This document shows positions 22,199 through 36,837 of a DNA stretch of 64,000 nt, one piece after another. The notes under the pieces were generated by a model. That model was not told the origin of the DNA. It did no database searches and saw nothing but the letters and a program-made list of their open reading frames with translations. This stretch comes from Lycorma delicatula (lineage: Eukaryota; Arthropoda; Insecta; Hemiptera; Fulgoridae): the NCBI RefSeq assembly GCF_047948215.1, contig NC_134455.1:323570147-323634146 (forward strand), read 5' to 3'. The position numbers and the translations under genes were made by a program. The number at the start of each line of letters is the position of its first letter. The first letter of the stretch is position 1.

Positions 22199-24865
22199 TC
22201 AGCATACTTGTTCTACAAGGTAATATATCAAATCAACAAACAAATCATATGCAACACATTTTAATGAAATGTCATTAAAAATTATTAGATTATTTTACCT
22301 AAGAAACCTTTTTGAAATATAAAATTGGATTCTGAATTTTATAACAATAATTTACTTTTTCAAAATAATAAAATGTTACTAAAGAAATGAATTTTTAGAA
22401 TTGTTTTCTATAAAATATAAGCATTTGAGTACAGTAACTATAGAAAGTGAATTACACATCTGATGCATATTTTTAAATGATTACTGTACTCTTCTGCTGC
22501 AAACATATTTTTTTTAAATATAAGAATTGATAATCACTGTGTATCAGAAAAAGCAGGGACTGATATAAGTCAAAGTCTGTCTAGTTCCAAAAATTTAAAT
22601 CAAACTTTATTAGACAAATTCAATATCCTTACATAATTTTTAAATGTTGTCAAACAATTGTGCAAAGAAAGTTCAAGCAGATTAAATGCATTACTTAACA
22701 GAAAAACTGTTAATTACAAAAAAAAAATAGACAAAATTAATGGAAAACATGCAGTTAATAAAAAAAAGTACATGTAAAGAGTAAAATATATGGGTAAGTA
22801 GTAACTTAGTAAGTAGCAACTACAACAGTAACATTCTAAGATTAGCGTGCATGCTCTACTTCAGTCATTAAAATTAATCACCTGTCAAATCTGAATGAAG
22901 TTCCTTCATGAATGAAATCGCTGATGCAGAGCTAAACTAAGAAACTAGACTGTCACATATTTTTATAGTTAGGTGGAAGGTTTTAAGCAACACAAAATTA
23001 TTTATATTTAACATTAAACAGAGAAGACTCAGCATAAATTAATCACAATACTGCAAATGAATTAAATTCATTGCTCATTGAATAATAAGTTACTAAAAAT
23101 TTCAGCAGTTTATTTTGGTTCTTTTCAATACAACTTGTAAACTTGAGTTTATTTTACAGAGTTTAGATTCTTTTCACTTTCCTTTCCATTGCAAGTTGCT
23201 CCTTTCATTCAATTTACTATGGGGGCTAAATCCATTCTTTTATGAAATTACCTTCATATAAACTATCAACATAATTGAGAATATTTTTCACCTTTGTAAC
23301 AATTAGATCATTTGATTACTGCAAATTTATATCATGTTTTTCTTTATGAACAAAGATTTCATAATTAGAATAAGATATTATATTTAGAGAAAAATATTTT
23401 TCACCTTCATAATGGGTATTTCATGTTAATAAAAAGTTGATTTTTATTAAGACAAGGCATTTTATAAGCTGGATAACAAATTTTAAGAGCTAATTAATAT
23501 CAGATTCAGCTATTTTTTTATTAATTTGTATTCAAAATAATGTGGTAAAATGGATTCTGGCAAGAAAAGAAAAATTAGAGAATATTTGGCAGTAAAACTT
23601 TATGTGAGCAACAAAGAAAGAACTTTAAGATGAAATTAAAAAAAAAAAAATTAATTTTGAAGTTGAACTGATGAACTTTTATATATTTAGATCACAAGAT
23701 GGCAATTTATGGTTTCAGTGACAATTTAATTACAAAATTAATCCAAAGCAAGGTCGATGGAAATACTGAATTTAACACCATAGAGAATAAGTCCTTTTAT
23801 CTGTCAATTAAGAATTCAAAAACAATTCACTTAAGAATATAAATACAAAATATGCTTGAGAATGTTAATAAAACCACAATATAATTATCTATTTACCATT
23901 AGCCATATAATGCTTCAAACCACATTAAAATTTTATGTTTAATTTATTTTGAAACAAACAAAACAATCCTCTCTTAATAAATTTTATGCAGAGTAAAATT
24001 TCTGTCTGAAAACTAAAGACCACAATTTTGAAAAAAAAATGGATCTGACAATTGCTGATGTGACGTGTGAAATCAAATGTTGAGAAATTTTTTTATTTCA
24101 TTTTTTATATTAAGAAAGGTACTAGAGAAAGGGTTTCAACAAATAAATATACGCATTCTTTCTAATCAACATTTTTGTAACTGAGGTTTTTATTTTTATC
24201 AACAGTTTAATTTACCATCTGAGGCAGTTTATGTACCATTAATATACTCAACAACTATTAATATAAGTGTAATAACAAAACATTACTACAATGTATACTA
24301 GGGCTTATAAATATACGTATATTATATAATATGTATTATAAGCAAGTTACAGCTACACATTAAGTAAGCAATTATTTATAATTCAAATATAATTTTGTAG
24401 TGTAACAAAGCCGGCCATATTTTATATAAGTATTTGTTTATGAACAAGCTGCAACATCTTTGTTTAACTTAGAGTATCTGTATTACATTTAGGAGCAGTA
24501 TCTATTTTCTTTCAGGAGGGGTAAAAATAAAACCTATCGACCAGTTTTGTGCTAATTAATTTTATTTAATTAAATTTTTGGAAGAAAAGATGTTGCATTA
24601 AAAGAAAACATAATTACAGTGATGGTAAAAGAAACTGAAATTCTGTACAGCAGTTAACATTATTAATCTTTATATAGATAAATATTTTCCAATCTGTTAA
24701 ACAATTTTTTAGTAAACTTCAGAACAACACCGAAACAGAATAGTAAACAAAATAATTTTTTTTACTGTACAGAAGTGAAACAGTGTATGATAAAAATATT
24801 CAGAAGTTATATTTAGTAACAACCGATTACAGGCTGTTTATGTTTAAATATTAAATGTTATAAAT
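22199..24865. other. Arginine kinase 3' flank
   Basis: AT-rich DNA downstream of arginine kinase. It must contain that gene's 3' UTR (minus strand). A minus-strand AATAAA lies near 24552-24557 and others occur further on. No coding region recognised. Confidence 0.5.
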
Positions 24866-25015
24866 TTAGAGCTCACGCTCAATCTTGATGAGTTCAGCAA
24901 TGCCATCATTCATTTCCTTGACTGCTTGAAATTCCGTGAGACCCATACGGCGCTTGTTAGAGATATCATAAACTCCACCTTCAGCTTCTGTGTGCTCTCC
25001 TCTTGTACCACGTAC
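24866..25015 (-). CDS. AK: Arginine kinase last coding exon (residues 308-356, stop)
   Basis: It starts [14 protein letters not shown], the flexible loop that closes over substrates (R309, E314), continues through [13 protein letters not shown] and ends IEREL with TAA at 24868-24866. Confidence 0.95.
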   Translation of the reverse strand, partial: VRGTRGEHTEAEGGVYDISNKRRMGLTEFQAVKEMNDGIAELIKIEREL

Positions 25016-28000
25016 CTGAAAACGTAAGGTATAACAATGTAAACAATTAAACCATTATTTCCATGGTGTAGGATACACTATCACACATTTGTTTATAAAT
25101 ATGCTTGTAATGAATTCTGTATTTTTAAAATGCCTTTTGGGATTGCTTATAGAAAACTCTGGAGTTATTATGATTGCGTTCTGACTTTTTTTTAGATTAA
25201 AATTACATTTTTGTTTTGGAAAAATAATGTTCATACCTCTCTAAGCTGAGGTGTGAAATACTTAACTTACAGAATGCCACACAGAATTGTCAGTATTTAT
25301 AATCACCTGCAAATTGTATTTGCCAGCAACTTCTTCTAACTTGGCTCGATTTGCGGCCAACTTTGGCACCTTGATATGTACTGATGCTCTAATAGTTGTT
25401 CCCAAATTGGTGGGGCAGAAAGTTAAGAATCCCAGTCTGTCATTGTGAGAAAATGGAACTCTTTTTTCTATTTCATTAACTGCACTCACCAGTCGTCTGT
25501 AAACCTGAAAATGTAAATTAATTGTCATTAGATTATTGAAAAAATAACCCGTTGCTATGATTCCATATCAACCCAAATTAATTTTTAAAAAACCAGGGAC
25601 TTAAATATATTTCATAAAATTTGAGTTATAATTTAATTTATTTTATTTTATACAAACAAGTTTGTTTTTGTTTCAAATGGTGTAAAAAAAAAAACAGCTA
25701 GGTAAAATTTGCACTAAATACATTATGAAAAATACATTTCTTCAAAAATTAATATAATACTGTTTTTAAATTTGTTAATTTTTTTACAATTATTTAATAT
25801 GTACTACAATTGCATTTTATTCACTACTTATATTACTAGGAATATTTTATACAGGTTACAAGTATACTGAATGCATTAACCAAACCAATTAAATTTTACT
25901 AAAAATTAATTATCGATTAATAATTATTCATTTTTACTAAAAATAATAATTTAGTCTTTAAATTGTATTTACTCTTGCAGATAGACATAGACAATAAATT
26001 CAGTTCTTAATGTCTGCTTCTTTTTAAAGTATTAAATTCACTTGTCATTTCTTAAAATGATCTAAAAATAACAAACTGGGAAGCCATTGCATGCGTGCAG
26101 GTTAATTAATTTTTTTATTAATAATCAATTGCATAAGGTTAAATGTCAGCACTTAAAATGCTTGTTTTTAAAGAAATGGCCAAATGTACGTAATTTTCAA
26201 AAAAGGATTACCATTTTCAAAAAGAGATTTTAGGAAAAATTGGATAAAATTAATATATTAATAAAATTAATAAAGCTGATTTTAAAGTAGTTGTAAAAAT
26301 ACCTATTACCAAAGATTTAATTTAGAAAAAAAAATTCATTTAGAAACTAATTTAGAAGAGTAAATACAAGATAAGAAAACATATTATTTGTATGTAGAAG
26401 GTGAAAAACACTCGTTAACTCTTCTTTTTTTTTTCTAGTCAGAAATACACTAATATTTGCAAATGTGTAATAAACTGATTTATGTTCACAGTATATTGTA
26501 AATATTTCAACTAAAAAATATCTTTTTAAAAAGGATTTAATCTACTTAGTGTGCATGGAAGCTATGATTCTACTACAAACTAATTCTATAACATAATGGA
26601 TATCTGAAGTAAATTAACATACCACACAATAAAAAAAAAGTAAACAAAATATGAATTACTAAAAAAACATTACAATAATTATTTAGTAACTGAAGTCAGA
26701 TTTACAGCTACAAGAAACAATTAGGATATTCAGAAACATCCTCATATTGTTTCCTAGTATATCTTGTATGTTAGCTCTTGAATTGAAATTTCCATAATGT
26801 GGAAATTTACGTAATGCTGCATAACAAGGGCACTCCACAAGGATGTAATTTATAATTTACTTTGCAGTCACATTGAACATAAACACATTGGTCTGATTCG
26901 CTAGGCGTTCGTAAGTGAAAGCCCTACTTGCAAACAGCTGGGTCCACACTCCTTAAAGTTCGTGGCACTTTAAATGAATACTAAGACTAGATGGTCAATT
27001 AATTATAGCCTTACTATCCTTGAAATATATCCACTATTTTGTAGCAAAAATACCCACTATTAAATCTACAATATTAGTTTTCTTATACAGAAATATTATA
27101 CTAAAAGGGGAAAAGTTTACAGTAGAAAAGTCTATAACTGACAAGCCAATCCCACTCAGTTCTGTAAAGGAGCTTTTCTGTTTTTTCATGTCATATCTGA
27201 CTAAAGATAGTATACCTAACCTCGTTAAATATATCCTGTGCACTCGCGTATTAAAATTAATTAGTGTTGTTTATCTTTAATTACCTGACCCAAGTCTCCA
27301 CCCATCTGCATAGAAATGATTCGGAGGTGATCTTCCTCATTGCACCAGACAAGGAAGGTTTTGTCATCGTTGTGATAAATACCACGTCCAGTTGGCCAGA
27401 ACCTACAGGCATTGGCAGCCTAAAACAATTTTTTAGCAAAAATTAGTGTACATCCAATATAATTTAGGTTTCTTGTTATATTTTTTGTTATAATTTAGGT
27501 TTCTTATATTTTTTTGTTTCTTTGTTCACAATTTGGAATTTTATGTATCATTTTTTTTAGTAATCATATTGTTATTAATTCTTACTATTTAATTACTTTT
27601 AATTTCATGTAAGCAACTATTCTGTAATTAATTTGTGGAATTCAAAATTAATTTAGTAACATTTTTGGTCCTCAGCAAAGTAGTAAAACTACACGCCCTT
27701 ATCTGATGATTTGGAATATCTAGGAAATTGGATCTTGAAAAACAAACTAAACAATATAAAAATTAAGTAAGAGATTCCCACTAACTGAAACCACATTTTA
27801 ACAAACATATTCTCATAACAAAATGCCAGACAATTTTTGTAAGTAGTATCTTATCTAGCAGCAGTAAATTAACAGACTAAATCAAGGATTTATATTAATT
27901 TGGCATCACCTTTATCTCTATCATTTAAAAAGTTGAATTCATCATTTAATTAATATCTCTTAAGTTATTTTAAACTAAATTTATTATATGTTGCATATTC

Positions 28001-31000
28001 ACACCCACTAAAATAGTGATTATCTGCTTTTATTATTTTTTTTAGAAGTTAAGTATTCATAATGGATATGTTAAAAAAGTCATTCCTGACATTTATTTCA
28101 TACAAAATGATAGAAAAATCTATTTCATTTTGTAATAGGCTTCTATTATTTAGGACTATTACATTAACCCATCTTTTATAAAAATAGCTGCTTTGATAAT
28201 AGAAAAAAAATACTGTGCATCATATCATTCTGTCATAATTAAAATTTATTTTGCCTGCTGTTGATAACCTATTTTCTAACTTTTTACAGGAATAAATTAT
28301 ACTGTAATGATACCTTCTTAGCTGTTAATTGTTTCTTACTTATTCTATATTTTCATTTTATATTAAATACAATTCAACCAGCATTTAATATTTCTTACTT
28401 TATATATTCCACCATGTGGGAGGAATTGGTCCTCCTTAACCACAACACAAATGCATGATTAGTGAATAAATCAAAATTCGCCAGAGGAATCTGTTGAATG
28501 TGAAATTGTGTTTCTACAATTATGAATTGTAATGCTTAAAATTAAGTTTCTATGTCACATCCCTGCAGAATTTCAATCTTTTTATTGTTGATAATAGTCT
28601 CTCTGGACTCACATGTTGGGGAGTCAACAGTCCATCTGTTAGTTTTATAGCATAATTTACAATATAATTTCATGGTAAAGATGAACAGGGAGAATTTTGG
28701 TTCCTCTCCCAAGGCGCTTTCCTAAATCTGAAAAAAAATGAATAGCCAGAAAATCCTAAATGAAATGTATTGTATCTTCAAGCTGGGCTACATGGCAAAG
28801 AACATTTGATTAGTTTTTAAAATTATTGGTTTTAAATATTTAAAACATATTTCATGAATTTTATTTTCAACAAAATTAAAAAAAATAATTATTAAAATGG
28901 TTACGCTTATTAATTTAGTATACATCTGCTTTTATTTATTTTTTTTCTATCAGTTAAGTGTTAATAATTAAATGCAAAGAAGCCTTAAATTGCTGGCATT
29001 TATTTTGTAAAAAATGAATTAGAAAGAACTATTTAATTTTGTAAGAAATAAATGAAATATTTATTTATTACTGTGCGTACTTACTGAATTCTAGAATCAA
29101 GAATTTCATTAAATGCATGTGTTGGTAGGATGTTATATGCTCTTTGAGATTACAGAAATATCTAGTTATGGTAGCAAATACGACTATGCATCTACCTTTT
29201 ACTGAATGTATGTCAATTGGCATTTCACCAACAACCTTCACTTTTGTCTTTTCTTTCATACTTTCTTCTCATATCCTTAAACATTTTTGGCCACTATATC
29301 TTTTTCTTTTACTCAGATTCTTCTTATCACTTTCAAATCTGTAATTTCCTATTTACATTTCTAAATACTACATTTTGAATTGTACTGTCTACTATCCTGT
29401 TCATATTGTTGCACTATTCTTCAACAATTCATCAATGGTTAAGTAATTTTTCTCAACAAAATCCATAACTGCTCCATTGACTACATTTTGAGTTCAAGAA
29501 ATTAAGCATTCTTTTTTTCCCTGAGAAATTTTCCGTATGCAATTTAAATTATATGAATTTGTGGTTTTAATAATTTTATCAAAGAATGAAAGTTATTTTT
29601 GAAAATTGAGAAGCTCAAAGTACTTGATCCTGCTTGATTACTAGTACTAAAATAAATTAATTTGGATTTCTTATCTACTGACAATGCACAGAATATCTGT
29701 ATGACAGCACTTTTTATTATCATTAATTCTTTCAGTTCTCAGCTAATGTGTGAGCTCCCAATAATGGACAAGTAACCAGCATTGTTGCTCACCAAGAAAT
29801 GGTGAGGACATTTACACATTACATTTTTCACCCTTGTTTTTTACAATATTTCTGTTTAAAATTGCATTTATTCTATACTTTTTGCCATATTTTTTGCTAT
29901 GTATGTGTTACTGTAGTAATGAATCCAGTCTGTTGAAAGCTTTTAATTGTAATTATTTTTAACCTGTAGTTATGGCTTATTTATAAATACCTGCAAAAAT
30001 CTATCGCCCTCCTTGAACAAGAAGTGATCATCAATAAGCTTCTGTTGGACCTCTTTTGTCATTCCTGTAAGAGGGTAGAAGTTACCTTTCAATTCAGCAG
30101 TAAGGCCAGACAGTGTTGAGGAAACCTTTTCTTCCATTTCCTTATACTGTGCCTCAGTTAAACAGGGGTTGAAGGGATAACCTTCCATTGATCGTCCACA
30201 TCTCACACGGGTGGAAATGATGTATTCTCCCTAAGGTAAGAGAAGATAAAAATACAATCAGTAAATTTAGTACTTTTTACAATTAATCTACAACTTCTTA
30301 CTTATTTTCCATGTGTTTAGCAGAAAATTTTAGAGTAAAACATTTTTTTCAAATTTAACATTATGTTACACTCAAGAAATGTAAAATAAACATTTGTAAG
30401 AGGAAGGACAGGGAGTACTGATCTATAAAGGATTAGTTTTAATACAAACTGCAGCTATTGTAATGAGAATGCCAACTTATATTGTGCTGCATTTCATATA
30501 TCTAATCAGTTTTTAGCTTTGGTTAATTAACAAAAAAAGTTTCATTAATGCAGTATATTTTCTTTTATCTATATACATCAGAGGCTGAATTTAAACAAGT
30601 TAATGGACTATAGAATGTTTTACTGAAGTGCTAAGGAAAAATTTATCTAGTTTATGAATCCTTACAATCAGTACTCATCTAGCAATTTGCAACCATAGTG
30701 ATTAGAAAATACTGTCTAAAACCTTCCAACAAATATAATGCGACAGGAAATCTGTTTTATAGATCCAACACAAACTTGTCCAAAAATGACATCTATGTAC
30801 CACCCACAATATTTTTTATATTAACTTACAGACTACATACATGCCACTTCATAACCTCATAGTAATATGAGCTTGTGAAACTTCCATAGGATAGCTGAAA
30901 TTGTGATATTTAAAAATGCAAATAAACACTTATTACTAAGTAACAAAGTTACATACTGCAGGGTCAAGATTGCTGAAGGTGTCAACATCACCAAAGTCCC

Positions 31001-34000
31001 TAGGTGGGTGCTTGTCAGTTTTCTTGAAACCTCCATGGTAGTCTTCAATGATAGGGTCAAAGAGGTCTGCAAAAACTGTATATGCTTCTGCATCTGGTGC
31101 ATAGATACCAACACCAGAATCATGGTTTTCAAGACCTGTAAAATTAATTATTTTTCTATAATAACAAATGAAATGGAATTAACATTATTATTATTATTAT
31201 TATTATACATAAGTATGGAATTTAACGTTATACAAAAGTAATTCACAGTAAACATTTCCCTTAAATTATAATAATTATAAGTTATTCAGTTATTTCCAGT
31301 TTCACTAGAAAGATTGTAATGATATTTATATCCTAAATTAAAGAGGATCTATTTGCCGATGTATTGCCAACTAAATTGTATTGCACACTATGTTCTTCTG
31401 AATATCAGTTTTTAAATATTACTTGCAAAAGAAAACTCATTTAAAATTCTGTACAATTCTATGTATAAAGAGGTTAAAGATTTATTCAAATTCCTGTCTA
31501 TGAATAATTTTAATAAAATTATCTCCAATGTGTATAATAAAAAAATTGTTCAGAGGAACTGTAGGTTGTGTATAAAGTTTAAAAATTCCCAAAGAAAGTG
31601 TAAAATTTTATTTGCTTTAATTTGTATGCATTGAATTACTTTCCTAAAATTTCACCAGAAATAGTAGTAAGTTGACCACCTCGTAAAAATGTTGTAAAAA
31701 GAATTTTATTCCAGATTTCTAGTTTTATTCATGGAGATATTTCATAAAATGAATCTGAATCATATTAAGTTGTACAAAAAATTAAAAATAGAGCATTTAA
31801 AATATATATTCTGCATAAATTCTTAGAACTTTATTCTATTTGAATTTCATTTTTGTTTGTAAATTTTTTGTTTAAAAAAATGGAAAAAATTCAAGAAAGC
31901 GATTCATAAAGAAGGAAAGTGGGTCCCTGTTTATTTCATGTTAGCTCATGGTTAAGCTTTTAAAAAAAATAGAACTGCAACTTTCATAAAAATCAATATG
32001 GCTAGTCATAAAAGATGGGTGGAATAAATACACACCTTTAAAAAAAATTATTGTTTATTATTTACAGATAAAAAACTTCAACTTTACAACAGGTATTTTC
32101 TGTGGAAAATTATAATGCTTACTTATATTAGTATGAACAAAATGAACCAGTATAATTTTATACAGTCACATATCTCTAGAAGATTTTATGTAATTATAAT
32201 AATTGAAATGCTAAAAATTTATTCAGAATGTTTTTTTAAATTTCATTAAAAAGTATTCAAAATAACTGAATAACTAACACTGGAAATTGATTAATTCTTT
32301 AATATGCTTAAGTAGAACGAGATTTTACAGTGGTATAATTGTTCTAGTATTGGATGAATGTAATATGCTGCTATCATAAGACTAATAATAGATACAATAG
32401 CATTTGGAAAAATAGATCAAATAAGCCATTGCTTAAATCAGTGCTTGTTATAAAGAATGTACCATATATATATTTTGCTTTAGTCTATCCCATATGGAGC
32501 ACAAGGACAGGGAACCACGATATGAGTTGACCCAGTTCCTAACATGGTAACTTCAAGCAAATCTGTATATGCAGGCATTGAGACCCTACACCAGTGCAGT
32601 TACTACTGTACAAGAGAGGACACTGCTTGAATGCAGCAGGTTCTTGCTGCAAAAGGAAGCATACCTTACAGAATTTGGCATGCTAACCCCCTGATGATAT
32701 CATGGTGACTATGCTGTAGAATTAGTGGGTGAGAGTTGATTCCATTTTGAATTTTGATTTTGTACAAAAAGTACAACTTTCACTCTCATAATGTGTGATT
32801 GACTGTAGGAGGTTCAATGTTGTTCATTACTCAAAAACTGAAATATCAATTGGGGTCCAAGTATATAGTATACTAGTAGTATATGGTATAAGTATACAAA
32901 GTATATAATTATAGTATACCAGTAAAAAAACTAGTTTTTTACTAGTATGTATATTATACAGATGTCTAATCTTGATGATGTTAACAAATTTCCTCAACAT
33001 GTGACACTTTTCTTTGATCATAAGCAGTTGATTTGCTAAAAAAAACACTTCATGAGCATTATTTTTATTTTATTGCCAAATCTTCACTTTATTGAAAGCT
33101 TTTAATGATTCAATATAATTGAGCATTTTCAATAATGAGAAGTAACTAACAACTGCTTAATAACTTAATTTTTACTGTAAATTGAGTAACTTCATTTACT
33201 TGTATTTTCAAAACAAATGCTTACACTAAAAACAAAAATTTTAAAGTACTAAAACAGAATAACTAAATTAAAGAAAAGATCCATTAACAAGAATCATACA
33301 ATTAATACTAGTAAATACCAGTTTCAATTTAAATCAATTTCTCTTGAGCATAGTACTTCATGTTATATCAATGAAGATTAGTAGATGGCTGTCACAGTAG
33401 CTTGTTGTCTTTTGGAAGAGTCTATTATAGTACAATTCTATATAAGTTGCTTAAAGCTTACACAGGATATGAGTAAGTTCATATAATGGCTTGTTAAGGC
33501 TCCTCCCCCTGCTCCTGTACTAGTCCAGTTGTTAGATGGATTAGTTGACTCATCCGTAGTTATACATCATTCATTCACCTCCCCTTATTTTGTAATTTAA
33601 CCCTCATCGAACAATAAATTTTCCTTTGAATTAAGATTTTTATAAGGGGGTTCTCAAAAAACCATCACTTATATTTATAAGGGAATATTATATTTTCATT
33701 ATTGAAAAAATTTTCAAAGGTAGTTAAGTTTAAAAAAAAAGGCGACTATTAAAAAAATGTTTAACATTGGTGACCAGATGTGCAATGTTAAATTTTTAAC
33801 ATTAGTGTTAAGATGATGAATACCAGATTTTAGGGATTTTTTTAACAATGGAATTTAAATAACTTCCTAGAAGAGCTGTGTTTAAACATTGATAACCGTG
33901 TGTGTGGCAACAAATATAATTACTTTTTCTATAAAACATTTTAAAGGAAAATAGCTTAAGAATGGAAAACAATGGATCTACTAACTACACCATTCATAGT

Positions 34001-36463
34001 GGGGGTAGGGGGTTGAAATATACTCAATTTTATTATGAATACACTTCATGTTATAATTTACAATGAAGGTTTAATTATTTAAAAGTGCATTCAGATATAT
34101 CATTTGGAAAATATACATGTTTTTATATTATTATGCTTACTATGAGTTCCATGTTTACACATAAGTTAACTTAAAATAAATATTATTGTAAATTTACATA
34201 AAATCAAAGTAAAATATCTTTTAATAAATTCAGTGTCCATATTACACTACAAAGAATACAAACTAAATTCAATTCAACCACAATTTCAAGTTTTTTATCA
34301 TGAACTTGTCATTATAAATGGGAAATAATAAACTTCCACAATTTGCTTGTAAAATACAGCCATAATTTCAGTTAATAATAAAGTTTAAATCTGCATAAAA
34401 TAAAATATTGCTGTACTTACTGTTGTGATTCAGAGTATCATTAAAAACATTGTAAGAATAAAAATTGTGAATTTAGTTTATACATATTCCATTTTTTCTA
34501 AGATTGCTTCTACAGAAAAATAAACTTCTTAAAATTGTTAAAATAATATTGGTGTCCACATTTATTATCTTCTACATTCAAATTAAGATATTTACTGATG
34601 TGTCATGGCTTTGTCTGGTTTGTGGAAAGTCTGGATCATTGACCCCTACTACTATTTTGACGGCCAACTGCACGCCAGTCTGTAGAGCCTGACTTTGTGA
34701 TCAACATTCTGTGGAACATGGGATACTGTTTTCAATTATGTTTCGACTTATACAGAAACCATATTGAATAGATATTGTAAATATATTGTGTATATCCCTA
34801 TGGTGTGGGACTTTTGGTACACTTTGTACATTAGAAAATTATTCTTTTATAACTTTTTGGCACCTATTACTAAATGGTTGTGGTTTTAGATCTGATAGTT
34901 ATGCCATCTTCTGAAGTGACTTGTCAGCGATTATCTATCACAGCTTCAGAAATTCTGTTAGTCTCTACATTGATGGGATGTCAAGTTCTTATTATATTTG
35001 AAAGAAGCAAAGAGCAACATGTGTGTGCGTGCATAATATCAAATATACATGCACACATGCAAGAACATGAGGCTGTTCATGCAGTAACCAAAGGAGATCA
35101 CTAAAATTATTTGTAATTTTAAGTTTACGTTTTGAAGAAAATTAAATTTTTTAGTGATTATGTCTAAAAATCAACATTACCATAGTAAAAATTATTTAGA
35201 AGAGGTTTTCCATTTATTACACTTATAAAAAAATAAAAATTAGATCAACCTGAAATTTTGTTATCTTAATAAACAAAATACATAAAAATTATTTGTTTTT
35301 GAAGATGATGTGATATAGAATTGCAATTTCATTTAGTTTTCAGTAACTTACTACTTTAAAAAAACCATCAGAATATTTTCATTACAAATATTTTATTTAT
35401 ATAAATAAATTTTTTTATAATTAATATTTACTACTGGAAATAATTATTTTAATAGTTAAAGAAATATTTAAAAAAAAGAAATAGATTAACAGATCATGTT
35501 TTTTCTTATCTTTAATTCCAGTAACAAAAATCCTCATAACAGTATCAGCTGCAATTTTATGAATGAAATGTAGGTCAGAATATGCTTTGCTGAAAAATAT
35601 CATTACTAAGTAATTCAAAGGATTAGTAATGGTATGCTATTTATTTCTGTATGGTTTCACTCCTGCCAAAATGCATGGCTAGAACAGCAGGCTATTGATT
35701 GCAAAGATAGAGCAGACAACCGGGTCCTCTTGACAGTCTGGCCTAACGCACTGCGTATTGATCTTAGTTCAAAACAGTGGTGGTAACAATTCTTAAAACC
35801 TGCATAACAGCCTCCTGATGTCCTTTATCGGATTATAGCATAATAAATATAAATCCAATAATTCAGGCCAGCACTTCTTTTCTCCTTGATGATTTAATGA
35901 AGTAAATAAAAACTTTTATTCATAGGTTGAAATTATATAAATAATTTAAGTAATCCATATGTGGAAATAAGATTCCATGGTGATTGCCATGAATTATTTT
36001 TTTTATTATAAAAGTATTGTTTCAATGTGCTTTAATTAAAATTAAGAAATAATTCTTAAATGAGGTAAAGCAAAACACAAAATTCATTATGTAATGAAAA
36101 AAGTAGCGTTTCCAAATTTTAATCCAAGAAACAGAAAATTGTTTTCAAAAACAAATTAAAAATCTTTATGTATAATCAATAAACTTCAATATACTCTTAT
36201 GCAAGTTACTTAAACTTTTAAAAGTCTTAAAAAAAATAATAAATTACAGAGATAACAGAAATTAAGGTTTTCTTAGTGAAATAAGAAGATTTACCAGATT
36301 GGATCACATCAAGAAGAGTGCTGCCAAAAGTAGGAGTTTTCAAATTTTTCAACTTATCAAATACTTCTTGAGTAAGATATTTTTTCAAGAGAGATTTACT
36401 ATCAGAAGCTTGAAGCTTCTTGAATCCAGCATCTAATTTTTCTATTATTGCTGCATCCACCAT
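24866..36463 (-). CDS. AK: Arginine kinase, complete coding region in six exons
   Basis: Cytosolic phosphagen kinase that reversibly transfers phosphate between MgATP and L-arginine, buffering ATP in muscle and nerve of arthropods. The exons in transcript order are 36463-36295, 31135-30957, 30230-29991, 27419-27285, 25504-25307 and 25015-24866. They total 1071 nt, 356 residues plus stop, the family's usual length. All introns are GT-AG; the first is phase 1, the rest phase 0. Canonical residues are in place: specificity loop S63-G64-V65-G66 and Y68, R124, R126, NEED with E225, R229, reactive Cys271 in CPTNLGT, R280, R309 and E314. An acceptor lies 10 nt upstream of the ATG, so at least one 5' UTR exon is further upstream. 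Nothing suggests a pseudogene. Confidence 0.97.
25307..25504 (-). CDS. AK: Arginine kinase coding exon 5 (residues 242-307)
   Basis: 66 codons. It contains the phosphagen kinase signature FCPTNLGTT with the reactive Cys271, and Arg280. It ends KYNLQ; the in-frame read-through past the GTGATT donor is intron. Confidence 0.95.
25505..27284 (-). other. Arginine kinase intron, nothing recognised
   Basis: AT-rich intron between coding exons 4 and 5. Only short chance ORFs; no repeat family recognised. Confidence 0.6.
27285..27419 (-). CDS. AK: Arginine kinase coding exon 4 (residues 197-241)
   Basis: 45 codons. It contains WCNEEDHLR, with the catalytic Glu225 and the phosphate-binding Arg229. 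It ends GGDLGQ. Confidence 0.95.
27420..29990 (-). other. Arginine kinase intron, nothing recognised
   Basis: A 2.6-kb AT-rich intron. I see no coding or named repeat sequence. Confidence 0.6.
29991..30230 (-). CDS. AK: Arginine kinase coding exon 3 (residues 117-196)
   Basis: 80 codons, phase 0 at both ends. It contains the nucleotide-binding STRVRCGRS (R124, R126) and ends KEGDRFLQ, donor GTATTT. Confidence 0.95.
30231..30956 (-). other. Arginine kinase intron, nothing recognised
   Basis: AT-rich intron between coding exons 2 and 3, with no notable content. Confidence 0.6.
30957..31135 (-). CDS. AK: Arginine kinase coding exon 2 (residues 57-116)
   Basis: It completes Gly57 and encodes the guanidino specificity loop DSGVGIYAP. 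It ends NLDPA, donor GTATGT. 179 nt. Confidence 0.95.
31136..36294 (-). other. Large first coding-region intron of arginine kinase
   Basis: A 5.2-kb phase-1 intron. It holds an ATT microsatellite (31184-31205), a slightly GC-richer patch at 32480-32720, and a palindromic AT patch (32855-32955, including the self-complementary gtaaaaaaactagttttttac). Patches at 34580-34700 and 35640-35790 also have more even composition and may be old repeats that I cannot name. Confidence 0.5.
31184..31205. repeat. ATT trinucleotide microsatellite
   Basis: About seven uninterrupted ATT units just inside the intron, upstream (in transcript sense) of the coding exon 2 acceptor. Confidence 0.9.
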
Positions 36464-36473
36464 TTTTGGGTAC
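36295..36473 (-). CDS. AK: Arginine kinase first coding exon (10 nt 5' UTR + residues 1-57)
   Basis: The exon starts after a T-rich acceptor (tttttttctacag ending at 36474). The ATG is at 36463-36461 and the exon opens [17 protein letters not shown]. It ends at 36295 inside the Gly57 codon (phase 1), donor GTAAAT. It encodes the start of the small N-terminal helical domain. Confidence 0.95.
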
Positions 36474-36806
36474 CTGTAGAAAAAAAGTTCATCAGTAACA
36501 GTTTAAAGTTTTAGACAGTCTAGAGCGTATAGAACCCCAGAAAAGTAATACTTCATGATGAGCATCTGGTGATTACCAGTTACTCTAATTCTTAATTAGT
36601 CATACAGTAATCAACTTTCCCATTAAATTATCAAGAAATTTCATATTTTCCTAGTCCAAATGAATTTTAAGTATGTACTTATAAAATATTTTTAATTTTA
36701 AATAATAGGCTATTCTCTTTATTCTCTTTAATCAATAAATTTCAATAGGCAAATTTAATGTTATTAACAAGTAGGAATGAACTAATTTATAACAGTTTTA
36801 AATAAC

Positions 36807-36837
36807 TAAGTCTATTTAACAGGGTTAAATAGACTTA
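36807..36837. repeat. Perfect hairpin: 14-bp arms, 3-nt loop
   Basis: taagtctatttaac (36807-36820), agg, then the exact reverse complement (36824-36837). Confidence 0.95.

Noticed and set aside
28261..28458. 65-codon frame in an arginine kinase intron
   Set aside because: Hydrophobic, low-complexity chance frame with no homology that I recognise.
30903..31241. Plus-strand 112-codon frame
   Set aside because: Antisense of arginine kinase coding exon 2 and its flanking introns.
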